From: Magnetococcales bacterium DCbin2
GTDB taxonomy: Bacteria > Pseudomonadota > Magnetococcia > Magnetococcales > UBA8363
DNA length: 50,649 nt
Reading direction: 5' to 3'
NCBI GenBank assembly: GCA_002753615.1
Contig: PEAO01000006.1
Span: 1 to 50,649 of the forward strand
Numbering within the stretch: position 1 is the stretch's first letter; every line of letters starts with the position of its first letter. Positions 32,010 to 41,224 of this stretch are shown here, one piece after another. Position numbers and translations under genes: made by a program. Below the pieces are notes generated by a model. The model had not been told where the DNA came from. It made no database searches and saw nothing but the letters and a program-made list of their open reading frames with translations.

Positions 32010-32375
32010 ATGGCAAAGGATCGGCATCAGGCCAGATGGAAGCGTGGTCGAAGAGTTAGGAACCGGATCAGTCATGTTCGCAAAGACCGTCTCAGATTAA
32101 CGGTGTTTCGCAGTGCTGCGCACATTTACGCGCAGATCGTTGACGACTCCAAGGGGGTGACACTGGTTGCGGCGTCCACTTTGGAGAAAGAGATCAGGGA
32201 TAGTCTGAAGAGTTTTGGAAACAAGGAGGCTGCTGTTGCCGTGGGTAAGGCACTGGCGGCGAAAGCCTTGGAAGCCAGCATCACGCAGGTGGTGTTTGAT
32301 CGTGGAGGCTATCTCTACCATGGTCGGGTCAAGGCTTTGGCGGATGCGGCCAGAGAAGGGGGCCTTGCGTTTTAG
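32010..32375 (+). CDS. rplR: Ribosomal protein uL18
   Basis: 121 residues. [20 protein letters not shown] and [24 protein letters not shown] identify it. 5S rRNA binder. Followed by an unusually long 127-base spacer. Confidence 0.97.
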   Translation: MAKDRHQARWKRGRRVRNRISHVRKDRLRLTVFRSAAHIYAQIVDDSKGVTLVAASTLEKEIRDSLKSFGNKEAAVAVGKALAAKALEASITQVVFDRGGYLYHGRVKALADAAREGGLAF

Positions 32376-32407
32376 TTGGCTTGTGATGGTTTGTGGTTGT
32401 TGAGACG

Positions 32408-32444
32408 GTGCGGTTTTTGGGGTCGGTGTGGAACATGGCCGCAC
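32408..32444 (+). other. Possible hairpin in the rplR-rpsE spacer
   Basis: GTGCGG (32408-32413) pairs with CCGCAC (32439-32444) around a 25-base loop. The 127-base spacer is the longest in the S10-spc block; no open frame or good promoter is visible in it. Confidence 0.3.
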
Positions 32445-32502
32445 GGTTTGGGTTTGAAGTGTCGTGTGGTAAAAAGGTTCAGAAATTGATTTAGGAGAAG
32501 AA

Positions 32503-33030
32503 ATGTCAAAACCCCGCCGGGCCTCTGTAGAGGAAAAAGTAGAAAATTGGCAGAGTGATGACCTGATCGAAAAGCTTGTTGCCATTAAGCGGACTGCGAA
32601 GGTTGTGAAAGGTGGGAGTCGTTTCAACTTTTCCGCCATTGTGGTTGTCGGTGATGGCAAGGGCAAGGTCGGCTATGGACTGGGCAAAGCCAAAGAGGTT
32701 CCTGAGTCGATCCGTAAGGCGACTGAGCAGGCCAGGAAGAACATGAAGGTGATGGCCATCAAGGATGGCCGCACTTTGCATCATGAGATTCAGGGTCGCT
32801 ATGGTGCTGGGCGTGTGGTGTTGCGACCGGCAGCGCAGGGGACGGGAATCATTGCGGGTGGTGCCATGAGGCCGATTTTTGAGGCGGTCGGGGTCACGGA
32901 TGTTTTGGCCAAGTCTCTTGGGACATCGAATCCTCACAATCTTATCAAGGCAACCTTTGACGCCCTGGAGTCGATCAATTCCCCCGCGATGGTTGCTGCG
33001 AAGCGCGGTCTGGCGGCAGATGCGTTGTAA
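32503..33030 (+). CDS. rpsE: Ribosomal protein uS5
   Basis: 175 residues. [22 protein letters not shown] and [20 protein letters not shown]; the loop residues tied to spectinomycin are not visibly altered. TTAGGAGAAG precedes the ATG. Confidence 0.97.
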   Translation: MSKPRRASVEEKVENWQSDDLIEKLVAIKRTAKVVKGGSRFNFSAIVVVGDGKGKVGYGLGKAKEVPESIRKATEQARKNMKVMAIKDGRTLHHEIQGRYGAGRVVLRPAAQGTGIIAGGAMRPIFEAVGVTDVLAKSLGTSNPHNLIKATFDALESINSPAMVAAKRGLAADAL

Positions 33031-33049
33031 ACTGGGAGGTATCTAGGAC

Positions 33050-33232
33050 ATGGCCGGAACCATCAGGGTCCAGAAAATCAGGTCGATCATCGGGCGACCG
33101 GAAAAGCACAGAAAGATCATGGAATCGTTGGGTTTGAGAAAAACCCAGCAGATCAGGGAACTTCCCGATAATCCTTCGGTGCGTGGGATGGTGAACAAGG
33201 TGATCCATCTGGTCAGGGTTTTGGAAGAATAA
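33050..33232 (+). CDS. rpmD: Ribosomal protein uL30
   Basis: 60 residues. IRVQKIRSIIGRPEKHRKIMESLGLRK, then NPSVRGMVNKVIHLVRV. GGGAGG precedes the ATG by about ten bases. Present between rpsE and rplO as in most proteobacteria. Confidence 0.96.
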   Translation: MAGTIRVQKIRSIIGRPEKHRKIMESLGLRKTQQIRELPDNPSVRGMVNKVIHLVRVLEE

Positions 33233-33247
33233 AAGGCGTCCAAGAAT

Positions 33248-33715
33248 ATGAAATTGAATGAACTCCCTCCGAGGCAGGCTGATCGCAAACACGCAAAAAG
33301 GGTGGCGCGTGGGTTGGGATGTGGGACGGGCAAAACGGCAGGCCGGGGTACTAAAGGGCAGAAGGCCAGGGCGGGTGGCTACCATAAGGTTGGGTTTGAA
33401 GGTGGTCAGATGCCTTTGCAAAGGCGGTTGCCCAAGAGTGGGTTTAAGAATCCATTCCGCAAAGAGTATGTCATTGTGAGTGTCGGGGATTTGGATGTGT
33501 TTGACCCCAACACGGAGGTACGGATTGAAGATTTGCGGCAGAATGGTTTGGTCAGGAAGAAGATGGGAGACGGGCTGAAGCTTTTGGCGGATGGGGATGT
33601 GACAAAGCCCTTGAATGTCTACGTGGATAAGGCCTCAAAGAGTGCCATCGAGAAGATCGAGGCGGCTGGTGGGAAGGTTCATCTCACTGTGGTTGCAGCA
33701 GTTCATAAAGGCTAG
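33248..33715 (+). CDS. rplO: Ribosomal protein uL15
   Basis: 155 residues. Glycine-rich N-terminal extension (RGLGCGTGKTAGRGTKGQKAR) and GFEGGQMPLQRRLPKSGF. Thirteen bases ahead of secY. Confidence 0.97.
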   Translation: MKLNELPPRQADRKHAKRVARGLGCGTGKTAGRGTKGQKARAGGYHKVGFEGGQMPLQRRLPKSGFKNPFRKEYVIVSVGDLDVFDPNTEVRIEDLRQNGLVRKKMGDGLKLLADGDVTKPLNVYVDKASKSAIEKIEAAGGKVHLTVVAAVHKG

Positions 33716-33728
33716 GTAGCAAAAGTTA

Positions 33729-35063
33729 ATGGCTACAACGGATGCACAATCACCTTTTGCCGGGCTGGCCAATTTGGGGCGTATCCCGGAACTGCGGAAT
33801 CGGATCACCTTTACTTTGGGGATGCTCATTGTCTATCGGATTGGGGCACATGTACCCACGCCGGGGATAGATCCAAACGCTCTGGCAGTATTTTTTGCGC
33901 AGCAACAAGGGACCCTCCTGGGCATGTTCAACATGTTTTCGGGTGGTGCGTTATCCAGGCTGACGGTGTTCGCCCTTGGAATCATGCCGTATATTTCGGC
34001 TTCAATTATCCTACAGTTGATGACTTCCGTGTTTCCTAAACTGGAAGCTATTAAGAAAGAAGGGGAATCAGGACGGAGAAAGATAAATCAGTACACACGC
34101 TATGGCACGGTGGTGCTTTCCATTTTCCAGGGTTTTGGTATTGCTTATGGGTTGGAATCCATGCAGGCGGGTGGGATGAGTGTTGTGGTGGAACCGGGCT
34201 GGTCGTTTCGGATGATGACGGTGATTACGTTGACTTCGGGGACGGCTTTCATTATGTGGGTGGGGGAGCAGATCACCTCGCGGGGGATTGGGAATGGGAT
34301 ATCCCTGATCATCTATGCGGGTATCGTTGCGAACCTGCCGATAGCCCTGGTACAAACGTTACAGTTGGCAAGGACGGGTGATTTGCAGCCGTTGTTTGTC
34401 CTCTTCCTCATTGTCATGGCTGTCGGGGTTACCGCTTTCATTATCTTCATGGAGCGGGCCAATCGAAGAATTACGATACAGTATGCTCGCAGGCAGGTAA
34501 GTGGTCGGCGGATGGTCGGGGGGGAAAGTTCTCATTTGCCTTTGAAGGTGAATACGGCGGGTGTGATACCACCGATTTTTGCGAGTTCGATTATTTTGTT
34601 TCCGGTGACGTTGGCTAACTTTGCACCGTGGGATCAGGTGAAAGTATTGGCGGGATATTTTTCTCCTGGGCAGATTCCGTATATGTTGACGTATGCCCTG
34701 GCGATCCTGTTTTTCTCATTTTTCTATACGGCAATCGTTTTTAATCCTGAAGAGACGGCTGATAACCTGAGAAAATATGGTGGGTTTGTCCCTGGGATAC
34801 GGCCTGGTGCTAAGACGGCGGAGTATTTGGATGTCATCCTGACGCGGCTCACCTTGATTGGAGCACTTTATGTTGCGGGGGTGTGTCTGCTGCCTGAGAT
34901 TTTGATTGCCAACTACAACGTCCCCTTTTATTTCGGTGGTACATCGATGTTGATTGTGGTTGGTGTTACCATGGATACGGCGTCGCAGATACAGTCGTTC
35001 CTCATTAGCCGCCAGTACGAAGGTTTGATGAAAAAGGCTAAGATACGAGGTCGGAGGAGTTGA
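33729..35063 (+). CDS. secY: Preprotein translocase subunit SecY
   Basis: 444 residues with the ten membrane helices of SecY. NRITFTLGMLIVYRIGAHVPTPGID begins helix 1; the plug and ISASIILQL region and the cytoplasmic RRITIQYARRQVSGRRM loop are conserved. Pairs with the SecE gene at 7969. Ends with the basic KKAKIRGRRS tail. No adk, map or infA follows before rpmJ. Confidence 0.98.
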   Translation: MATTDAQSPFAGLANLGRIPELRNRITFTLGMLIVYRIGAHVPTPGIDPNALAVFFAQQQGTLLGMFNMFSGGALSRLTVFALGIMPYISASIILQLMTSVFPKLEAIKKEGESGRRKINQYTRYGTVVLSIFQGFGIAYGLESMQAGGMSVVVEPGWSFRMMTVITLTSGTAFIMWVGEQITSRGIGNGISLIIYAGIVANLPIALVQTLQLARTGDLQPLFVLFLIVMAVGVTAFIIFMERANRRITIQYARRQVSGRRMVGGESSHLPLKVNTAGVIPPIFASSIILFPVTLANFAPWDQVKVLAGYFSPGQIPYMLTYALAILFFSFFYTAIVFNPEETADNLRKYGGFVPGIRPGAKTAEYLDVILTRLTLIGALYVAGVCLLPEILIANYNVPFYFGGTSMLIVVGVTMDTASQIQSFLISRQYEGLMKKAKIRGRRS

Positions 35064-35111
35064 GCAGCGGCCTTAGGTCGTCGGTAAGGGTTTGAGGAAC
35101 AGGAGGGTGTT

Positions 35112-35228
35112 ATGAAAGTCAGGGCGTCGGTCAAGAAAATATGTAAGGATTGTAAGATGGTCAAGAGGAAGGGTGTGTTGCGGGTCATTTGTACCAAGAG
35201 TCCCAAGCACAAGCAGCGTCAGGGATGA
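35112..35228 (+). CDS. rpmJ: Ribosomal protein bL36, zinc-binding form
   Basis: 38 residues, start [11 protein letters not shown] behind AGGAGGG. Cys11, Cys14, Cys27 and His33 are the zinc ligands. Directly between secY and rpsM, as in gammaproteobacteria. Confidence 0.95.
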   Translation: MKVRASVKKICKDCKMVKRKGVLRVICTKSPKHKQRQG

Positions 35229-35272
35229 TGGTTTAAGAGATTTCTGACAGAAAATTATTTGGAGGTTATCAG

Positions 35273-35641
35273 GTGGCTCGTATCGCTGGTGTCAACATAC
35301 CCGTCAATAAGCGGCTTGTCGTGGCCTTGACCTATATCTATGGGATCGGGAGGCAGGCGGCTCAGGAGATCGTTTCCAAAGCAGGAATCGATGCATCGAC
35401 TCGGACCAAGGATCTTTCCGAGGCGGAGGTGGCCAAGATTCGTAGTGTGATCGATGAAGGTTACCAGGTCGAGGGGGATCTGAGACGGCAAATTGCGATG
35501 AACACCAAGCGTCTTATGGATCTTGGCTGTTATCGGGGATTGCGGCACAGACGTGGGCTCCCTGTCCGTGGTCAAAGGACGCATACCAATGCCAGGACGA
35601 GAAAAGGTCCGAGAAAAGCCATTGCCGGGAAAGCGCGTTAA
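35273..35641 (+). CDS. rpsM: Ribosomal protein uS13
   Basis: 122 residues. [25 protein letters not shown] start, [22 protein letters not shown] end. GTG start behind TTGGAGG. First gene of the alpha group. Confidence 0.97.
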   Translation: MARIAGVNIPVNKRLVVALTYIYGIGRQAAQEIVSKAGIDASTRTKDLSEAEVAKIRSVIDEGYQVEGDLRRQIAMNTKRLMDLGCYRGLRHRRGLPVRGQRTHTNARTRKGPRKAIAGKAR

Positions 35642-35668
35642 GCTTTGACTCAAGGCTTGCTGGGTTTG

Positions 35669-35692
35669 GGATCTCGTGTTAAAGGTAGATCC
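35669..35692 (+). promoter_or_regulatory. Hairpin in the long rpsM-rpsK spacer
   Basis: GGATCT (35669-35674) pairs with AGATCC (35687-35692), 12-base loop; an alternative pairing of CAAGG (35651-35655) with CCTTG (35691-35695) competes with it. The spacer is 174 bases, unusual in this operon, and has a TATAAA at 35781-35786 but no good -35. Confidence 0.35.
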
Positions 35693-35815
35693 TTGATTTG
35701 GCAGTTATGGGTCCGGCCTCGGTTTGTGTTGCTTTGCGGTTCACTGGAAGGCATTTTTAAAAAAGATTGAAGAGTGTCTGTATAAAGCACTTGTTTTACT
35801 CTACAAGGAGATGAT

Positions 35816-36208
35816 ATGGCGAAAGGGCAGAAGACCAAAGGCAAGAAGAAGGAGAAGAAGAACATCGCTTCGGGTATTGCCTATATCAGGTCCACATTCA
35901 ATAACACCCTTATCACCATTACGGATAGCGTGGGTAACGTGATATCTTGGGGGTCGGCAGGTTCTCAAGGTTTTAAAGGATCACGCAAATCCACCCCCTT
36001 TGCTGCCCAGATGGCAGCAGAAGATGCAGGGCGGCGTGCTCAAGAACATGGTATGAAAAACCTTGAAGTGCGGTTGAAAGGTCCTGGGTCCGGTCGTGAG
36101 TCTGCGTTGCGTGCCTTGGCAAGCATTGGCTTCGCCATTTCACTGGTCCAAGATGTGACACCCATTCCCCATAACGGGTGTAGACCGCCGAAACGCCGTC
36201 GAGTTTGA
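35816..36208 (+). CDS. rpsK: Ribosomal protein uS11
   Basis: 130 residues. Typical [24 protein letters not shown] core and the basic [15 protein letters not shown] end. CAAGGAGATGAT before the ATG is a strong ribosome binding site. Platform protein of the 30S. Confidence 0.97.
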   Translation: MAKGQKTKGKKKEKKNIASGIAYIRSTFNNTLITITDSVGNVISWGSAGSQGFKGSRKSTPFAAQMAAEDAGRRAQEHGMKNLEVRLKGPGSGRESALRALASIGFAISLVQDVTPIPHNGCRPPKRRRV

Positions 36209-36246
36209 TCCACTATTAATGCTTTGAGCAGGGGAACAGGAAGAAC

Positions 36247-36873
36247 ATGTCCCGATATTTCGGTTCCAAGTGCCGTATGTGCCGGCGCGAAAGCACAAAA
36301 CTTTTCCTAAAGGGGGAAAAGTGTTTCTCTGACAAGTGTGCGATTGAAAAAAGAAATTACGCCCCAGGCATGCATGGTCAAAGACGAAGAAAGGTGTCTG
36401 ACTACGGTCTGCATCTAAGAGAGAAGCAAAAGATCAAGCGGTCTTATGGTCTTTTGGAGTCGCAGTTCAGAAACTATTTTATGAAGGCTGAACGGATGAA
36501 AGGGGTGACGGGGGAAAACCTCCTGATCCTGCTTGAGAGAAGACTGGACAATGTTGTTTATCGTCTGGGCTTTTCAGCATCCCGCTCGGAAGCGCGGCAG
36601 GTTGTTACCCATAAGCAAATTGTGGTGAATGATCAGGTCGTCAATATACCTTCGTTTCTGGTGCGTCCTGGAGATAAAATTGAAGTCCGGGGTAAAGCCA
36701 AAGGACACCTGCGTATCAAAGGTGCCATTGAGACTTCTCGGAAGAGTCAGACTGTCCCCTGGATGGAAGTGGATGCGGCAGCACTGTCTGGAAGATTTGT
36801 GTCTTACCCAGATCGTTCGGATTTACCCGCAGAGTACAATGAGAATCTTATTGTTGAGTTGTATTCCAAATAA
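36247..36873 (+). CDS. rpsD: Ribosomal protein uS4, zinc-binding form
   Basis: 208 residues. Cys9, Cys12, Cys26 and Cys31 (CRMC...CFSDKC) match the zinc ligands of Thermus S4; many proteobacteria have lost them. The S4 RNA-binding domain is [21 protein letters not shown]4 represses the alpha operon in E. coli. Lies between rpsK and rpoA, the beta/gammaproteobacterial order; alphaproteobacteria usually lack it here. Confidence 0.97.
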   Translation: MSRYFGSKCRMCRRESTKLFLKGEKCFSDKCAIEKRNYAPGMHGQRRRKVSDYGLHLREKQKIKRSYGLLESQFRNYFMKAERMKGVTGENLLILLERRLDNVVYRLGFSASRSEARQVVTHKQIVVNDQVVNIPSFLVRPGDKIEVRGKAKGHLRIKGAIETSRKSQTVPWMEVDAAALSGRFVSYPDRSDLPAEYNENLIVELYSK

Positions 36874-36894
36874 ATAACCTGCTGGGGGCGTCGG

Positions 36895-37917
36895 ATGTAT
36901 CGGAATTGGACGGAATTGATAAAGCCTCGGAAGGTGGAGTTGGCCAGTGAAGGCGATGCGCAGCGTAAGGCGATCCTGGTTGCTGAACCCCTGGAGAGGG
37001 GGTTTGGGACGACTTTAGGAAATGCCCTTCGTCGTGTGCTGTTGTCATCGTTGCAAGGGGCTGCCGTATCCTCTGTCAGGATTGAGGGGGTGCTGCATGA
37101 GTTTTCCAGTATTCCAGGTGTCATGGAAGATGTCACTGAGATTATTCTGAATCTTAAGGAACTTGCCATTCGGGTCAGCGGTTCTGGTACGAAGAAGGTC
37201 CGGCTTTATGCGGATAAAGAAGGGCCAGTCACGGCGGGTATGATCGAGACCGGACCGGATATTGAAATTCTTAATCCGAAGCATCATATTGCCACTCTGA
37301 ATAAGAGCGGCAAGTTGGATATGTCCATGACGGTTATGACGGGGAAGGGCTATCAACGCGCTTCTCAGGGGGGCGAGGATGATGCACCGTCACCCATCGG
37401 TGAGATCCCTATGGATTGTAGTTTTAATCCCGTGAAAAAGGTTTCTTACAAGGTCGAGAATGCCCGGGTTGGGCAGCAGACCGACCATGATAAGTTGATT
37501 ATCGATATCGAGACCAATGGAGTTGTTTCACCCGAAGATGCTTTGGCTCTTGCGGCAAAGATTCTTCAGGATCAGTTGAGTTTGTTCATCAACTTTGACG
37601 ATGTGCCGATGAATGAATTGGGCGATGATGATTCCTCTCCGAAATGGAATCCGCATCTGTTCCGTAAGGTGGACGAGCTTGAACTTTCGGTGCGGTCTGC
37701 CAACTGTCTTAAGAATGATGATATCGTGTACATCGGGGATCTGGTCCAGAAAACGGAAGCAGAGATGCTCAAGACCCCGAACTTTGGTCGAAAATCGTTG
37801 AACGAGATTAAAGAAGTGTTGGATGAGATGAATCTCAGCTTGGGGATGCAATTGGATAGCTGGCCTCCTGAGAATATCGAAGAACTTGCCAAGCAGTTTG
37901 AAGAAGAAAATTTTTAG
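36895..37917 (+). CDS. rpoA: RNA polymerase subunit alpha
   Basis: 340 residues. N-terminal dimer domain with [20 protein letters not shown]-terminal domain with [23 protein letters not shown] and [14 protein letters not shown], including the arginine that contacts UP elements. 21 bases after rpsD. Confidence 0.98.
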   Translation: MYRNWTELIKPRKVELASEGDAQRKAILVAEPLERGFGTTLGNALRRVLLSSLQGAAVSSVRIEGVLHEFSSIPGVMEDVTEIILNLKELAIRVSGSGTKKVRLYADKEGPVTAGMIETGPDIEILNPKHHIATLNKSGKLDMSMTVMTGKGYQRASQGGEDDAPSPIGEIPMDCSFNPVKKVSYKVENARVGQQTDHDKLIIDIETNGVVSPEDALALAAKILQDQLSLFINFDDVPMNELGDDDSSPKWNPHLFRKVDELELSVRSANCLKNDDIVYIGDLVQKTEAEMLKTPNFGRKSLNEIKEVLDEMNLSLGMQLDSWPPENIEELAKQFEEENF

Positions 37918-37932
37918 TCAAGGGATGGGTTC

Positions 37933-38298
37933 ATGAGACATCGGAAGAGTGGCCGCAAGCTTGGACGTGATACAAGTCATCGGAAGGCAATGCTTTCCAA
38001 CATGGCGAACAGTTTGTTTCTCCATGAGCGTATTGAGACGACGGTTACCCGTGCCAAGGAGTTACGCATTCTTGCAGAGAGGATGGTAACCTTGGGAAAA
38101 AAGGGTGATCTGGGTTCGCGTAGGCGCGCCATAGCGTTTTTGAGAGACAAGTCTGTGGTGCATAAGTTATTTACCGATATCGCCGTCAGAAACAGTAGCC
38201 GGAGTGGTGGGTATACTCGGATCATTAAGACGCGGATGCGCTATGGGGATTGTGCGCCGATGTCTTTCATTGAGTTGGTTGAAAGAACTCCGGCGTAG
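37933..38298 (+). CDS. rplQ: Ribosomal protein bL17
   Basis: 121 residues. [20 protein letters not shown] start, [17 protein letters not shown] core, [17 protein letters not shown] end. Last gene of the long ribosomal block; a terminator overlaps its stop. Confidence 0.97.
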   Translation: MRHRKSGRKLGRDTSHRKAMLSNMANSLFLHERIETTVTRAKELRILAERMVTLGKKGDLGSRRRAIAFLRDKSVVHKLFTDIAVRNSSRSGGYTRIIKTRMRYGDCAPMSFIELVERTPA

Positions 38299-38334
38299 CC
38301 CTTTGACCATCCTGTGGGGGCCTGCCGGTTTTTT
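38290..38334 (+). terminator. Terminator of the ribosomal superoperon
   Basis: CCGGC (38290-38294) pairs with GCCGG (38324-38328), a CCC/GGG inner helix adds to it, and TTTTTT follows at 38329-38334. The stem starts inside the last codons of rplQ. Confidence 0.5.
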
Positions 38335-38573
38335 ATCTGTTTGCTTAAGCAATGCTTTTTTGCAGAGAAATTTTCTGATCGCTGAGGTAGGAGGCTGTCC
38401 TCCTCACATTTTGGGGTGTTTGATCGGGGATGCGGTGCGCCATGCATGACAAAGGTGCGTTTTGAGGGGCAGACGCGAAGCAAGAGGGCAACAGGGGAGT
38501 GCCCGATTACTCCGATCGTTGAATGTTGCGCTTGCCCGTTTTTGCTGGGGTTGCTGGCCTACCTGAAAGGGAT

Positions 38574-38604
38574 GGGTAGTGCCCGTTTATTACCCCGTTT
38601 TTTT
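38574..38604 (+). terminator. Intrinsic terminator inside the intergenic strip
   Basis: GGGTAGT (38574-38580) pairs with ATTACCC (38589-38595; one G-T pair), loop GCCCGTTT, then CG and seven T (38598-38604). A well formed terminator 240 bases beyond the ribosomal one, so something is transcribed up to here. Confidence 0.65.
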
Positions 38605-38729
38605 ATCGGCGGATGACGTCGGGCGAGGCTAGAGACTTATCGAAAGTCAGGTCGGTGTTCTAGTTTGACGCTGTCGTTGGGACTGTGCGCTTGACAAAGG
38701 CCGTCGTTTCCCGTCGCTCTTTTTTTCTG

Positions 38730-38780
38730 CTCCACGATGCCCAGACCCCTTCCTAAAAACCCCTTCTTCGTGGAGTTTTT
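38730..38780 (+). terminator. Large-loop hairpin with T-run, possible pseudoknot
   Basis: CTCCACGA (38730-38737) pairs perfectly with TCGTGGAG (38768-38775), followed by TTTTT. The loop holds GACCCC (38744-38749), which can pair with GGGGTC at 38786-38791 beyond the T-run. Confidence 0.45.
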
Positions 38781-39002
38781 GCGTGGGGGTCGTACTCGGA
38801 GTGTACCGTTGCATTCGACCAATCCGCTTTCTTGTCTGGGACGATTCCCTGGCCCCCGCAGTTGATTTTTATAGCGACGCATCCTGAGATGGTTTAGGTT
38901 TGGGCGTGAATATTGCAGTCATCGTCCTACGGAGACTATGGCATACGCGCATCCCCCACTTCCCGGCCAAACCACCGACTGAAAAGCTAGGAAAATTTTT
39001 CC

Positions 39003-40067
39003 ATGGGCATACTTTACAGCACAATGAAGTTTCTGCGCTTCCAAGACCACATTGAAGCATTGCGCAATCATTCTGTGATCGCCCCAGTCCATATCCGCAT
39101 CAAGCCTACCAACCGATGTAATCATGATTGTTGGTATTGCGCTTACAAGGTTGACCACCTCCAACTTGGAGAAGAGATGGTCGAGGCGGATACCATTCCC
39201 GAAGAAAAAATGTTTGAAATCGCCGATGATATCATCACCATGGGGGTTAAAGCGGTTACATTTTCAGGAGGTGGCGAACCGCTTCTTTACAAACCGCTCC
39301 CCAAGGTTATGGAAAAATTGGCCAACGGCGGTGTCAAAGTGGCTGCTCTGTCTAACGGCTCCAATCTCAAGGGGGGAATGGGGCAGGCTTTTGCGCGTTA
39401 CGCGACCTGGATCCGCCTTTCATTGGATGGGTGGGATGATGAAAGTTTTTCAAAAATTCGCGGGGTCAAACACGGGGAATTTTCCAGAATCCTGGAAAAT
39501 GTGCAAAACTTTGCCGCCATGGGTTCACAATGCGTTATTGGAATTAGTTTTATCATTACCAAGGAAAATTATGAACATATCGCAGAGGCGTGCGCCCTCT
39601 TTAAGAAAGCGGGTGCTAACCATTGCAAGTTGTCCGGTGTCGTCGTCTCTAATTCCGGCAAGGAAAACAACGACTATCACCGCCCTATCATGGAACCGGT
39701 CAGTGCGCAAATCCGGCAAGCTCTCCGCCTCGTAGATGATCATTTTTCCGTTATCGATCATTACCATGAGTTGGAGGAACGCTTTGATAAATCCTATACT
39801 TTCTGTCCCTATCAACTGTTCCTGCCGGTTATCGGTGCTGATCTGGGGGTCTATACCTGCCATGATAAAGCCTATAATCGAGAGGGACTGCTGGGTTCCA
39901 TCAGAGACCGCCCCTTCAAGGATTTTTGGTTGTCAGAGGAAAATAGGATGAAAATTGAGAACTTCAATCCATCCACCCAGTGTCGTCACCATTGCGTCGC
40001 TCACTCTCGCAACCTAGCCATCCTGGAATATTTGGCTATCGATCCCGATCATGCCGTATTCGTTTGA
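39003..40067 (+). CDS. Radical SAM/SPASM-type enzyme
   Basis: 354 residues. The radical SAM cluster motif CNHDCWYC gives Cys39, Cys43 and Cys46; FSGGGEPLL is the SAM-binding GGE block. The C-terminal third has further cysteines (TFCPYQ, VYTCHD, QCRHHCVAHSRN) and the LGSIRDRPFKDFW segment typical of SPASM/twitch domains with auxiliary clusters. The substrate is unknown; the adjacent aminotransferase and cupin suggest sugar or lipid-linked sugar modification rather than peptide maturation. AGGAAAA lies about 11 bases before the ATG; a start at 39024 is possible. First gene of a four-gene operon with C-richer coding strand than the ribosomal genes. Confidence 0.85.
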   Translation: MGILYSTMKFLRFQDHIEALRNHSVIAPVHIRIKPTNRCNHDCWYCAYKVDHLQLGEEMVEADTIPEEKMFEIADDIITMGVKAVTFSGGGEPLLYKPLPKVMEKLANGGVKVAALSNGSNLKGGMGQAFARYATWIRLSLDGWDDESFSKIRGVKHGEFSRILENVQNFAAMGSQCVIGISFIITKENYEHIAEACALFKKAGANHCKLSGVVVSNSGKENNDYHRPIMEPVSAQIRQALRLVDDHFSVIDHYHELEERFDKSYTFCPYQLFLPVIGADLGVYTCHDKAYNREGLLGSIRDRPFKDFWLSEENRMKIENFNPSTQCRHHCVAHSRNLAILEYLAIDPDHAVFV

Positions 40068-40126
40068 TTGCGAATGAAAATTATCGTTATTGAGGCAACT
40101 TTTTTCCTACCGTTGGGATCATGACC

Positions 40127-41224
40127 ATGAAAGTCCCTTTTCTTGATTTGCGCATTATCGATGAAGACGAGCGCAGCGAACTCTTCAAGGCTATCGAAGA
40201 AGTATTTGATCATGGGCGTTTGATTCTCGGCCCGGAAGTGGGGCGTCTGGAACAGCGCGTTGCCCAGTTGACCCAGCGACGATACGCCGCCGGGGTTAAT
40301 TCTGGAACCGATGCCTTGTTTTTGACCTTGCGGGCCATGGGGATCGGTCCTGGAGACGAAGTGATTACCACCCCGCTTTCCTTCATTGCTACCGCCAATG
40401 CGATTGCCCTCAACGGGGCCAGCCCCGTCTTTGCCGATATTTTGGATGATATGACCCTGGACCCACAATCCATTATTCCACTCATCACCGAAAAAACCCG
40501 CGCCGTCCTCCCGGTACACTGGGCCGGGCGCGTCTGCCGTATGGAGGAAATCAATGCTATTGCCGCGCACTATGGTCTTGCTGTCATCGAAGATTGTTCT
40601 CAGGCTTTTGGTGCCATGCGCCACGGAAAGCCAGCGGGATCTTTTGGCGTAGCGGGTTGCTTTAGCATGAATACCATGAAATGTTTTGCCTCCGTGGGCG
40701 AGGCGGGCATGGTTGTCACCGATCAGGATACCCTCTACGAAACGCTCGATGCCCTGCGCTATAATGGTCTGGTCAATCGGGAGATATGCCACTTTGTCAG
40801 CCATAACAGCCGGATGGATACCATTCAGGCGGCCATATTGGGAAAACGGCTGGACCACTATGAAGGTCTCCTGGCCAAACGACGTAGCCATGCCCAGTAT
40901 TATTTGGAGGCATTAAAGTCTGTCGCCACCATGGCCCAGGAAGAGGTCAATTGTCGCGATATCTACTACACCATGACGATTCAGGTGGATCAACGCGATG
41001 CGCTCAAGGATTATCTGGAAAAACACGGTATCGAAAGTCGGATCCAACACTTTCCCCTGATGCCCGATCAACCCGTCTATCGCAACAGTACACGCAATAA
41101 CACGCGGCATGCCCACACCTTAATCCAGCGTATGCTCTGTATCCCCGCATCGGAAAAACTGACTGTGGAACAACGTGAATATGTCGCCTCCAAAATCCTG
41201 GAGTTTACCCATGCCGGCTCCTGA
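40127..41224 (+). CDS. DegT/DnrJ/EryC1 family PLP aminotransferase
   Basis: 365 residues, sugar aminotransferase fold. VPFLDLR start, NSGTDALFLTLRAMGIGPGDEVI, and the PLP lysine in SMNTMK (Lys185 from this start). EDCSQAFGA replaces the more usual EDxAQAHGA. Such enzymes transfer an amino group from glutamate to keto-sugar nucleotides for surface polysaccharides. I prefer the ATG at 40127, eight bases after GGGA; ATG 40121 is the alternative. It overlaps the next gene by 14 bases. Confidence 0.88.
   Translation: MKVPFLDLRIIDEDERSELFKAIEEVFDHGRLILGPEVGRLEQRVAQLTQRRYAAGVNSGTDALFLTLRAMGIGPGDEVITTPLSFIATANAIALNGASPVFADILDDMTLDPQSIIPLITEKTRAVLPVHWAGRVCRMEEINAIAAHYGLAVIEDCSQAFGAMRHGKPAGSFGVAGCFSMNTMKCFASVGEAGMVVTDQDTLYETLDALRYNGLVNREICHFVSHNSRMDTIQAAILGKRLDHYEGLLAKRRSHAQYYLEALKSVATMAQEEVNCRDIYYTMTIQVDQRDALKDYLEKHGIESRIQHFPLMPDQPVYRNSTRNNTRHAHTLIQRMLCIPASEKLTVEQREYVASKILEFTHAGS

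Larger units (their letters stand above)
38335..39002 (+). other. Gene-free strip after rplQ with tandem hairpins
   Basis: No open frame here has a ribosome binding site or a recognisable product. The strip holds a 12-base palindrome TTGCTTAAGCAA (38341-38352), hairpins GGAGG/CCTCC (38390-38403) and GGAGT/ACTCC (38496-38513), and two further terminator-like structures listed separately. It may encode one or two untranslated RNAs; I do not recognise tmRNA, 6S, RNase P or SRP RNA. Confidence 0.5.

Noticed and set aside
38341-38352. Palindrome TTGCTTAAGCAA as an operator or attachment site
   Set aside because: No promoter, repeat partner or integrase is associated; kept only as a note in the intergenic strip.
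38416-38616. 66-codon frame after rplQ
   Set aside because: No ribosome binding site, runs through a strong terminator, no recognisable product.
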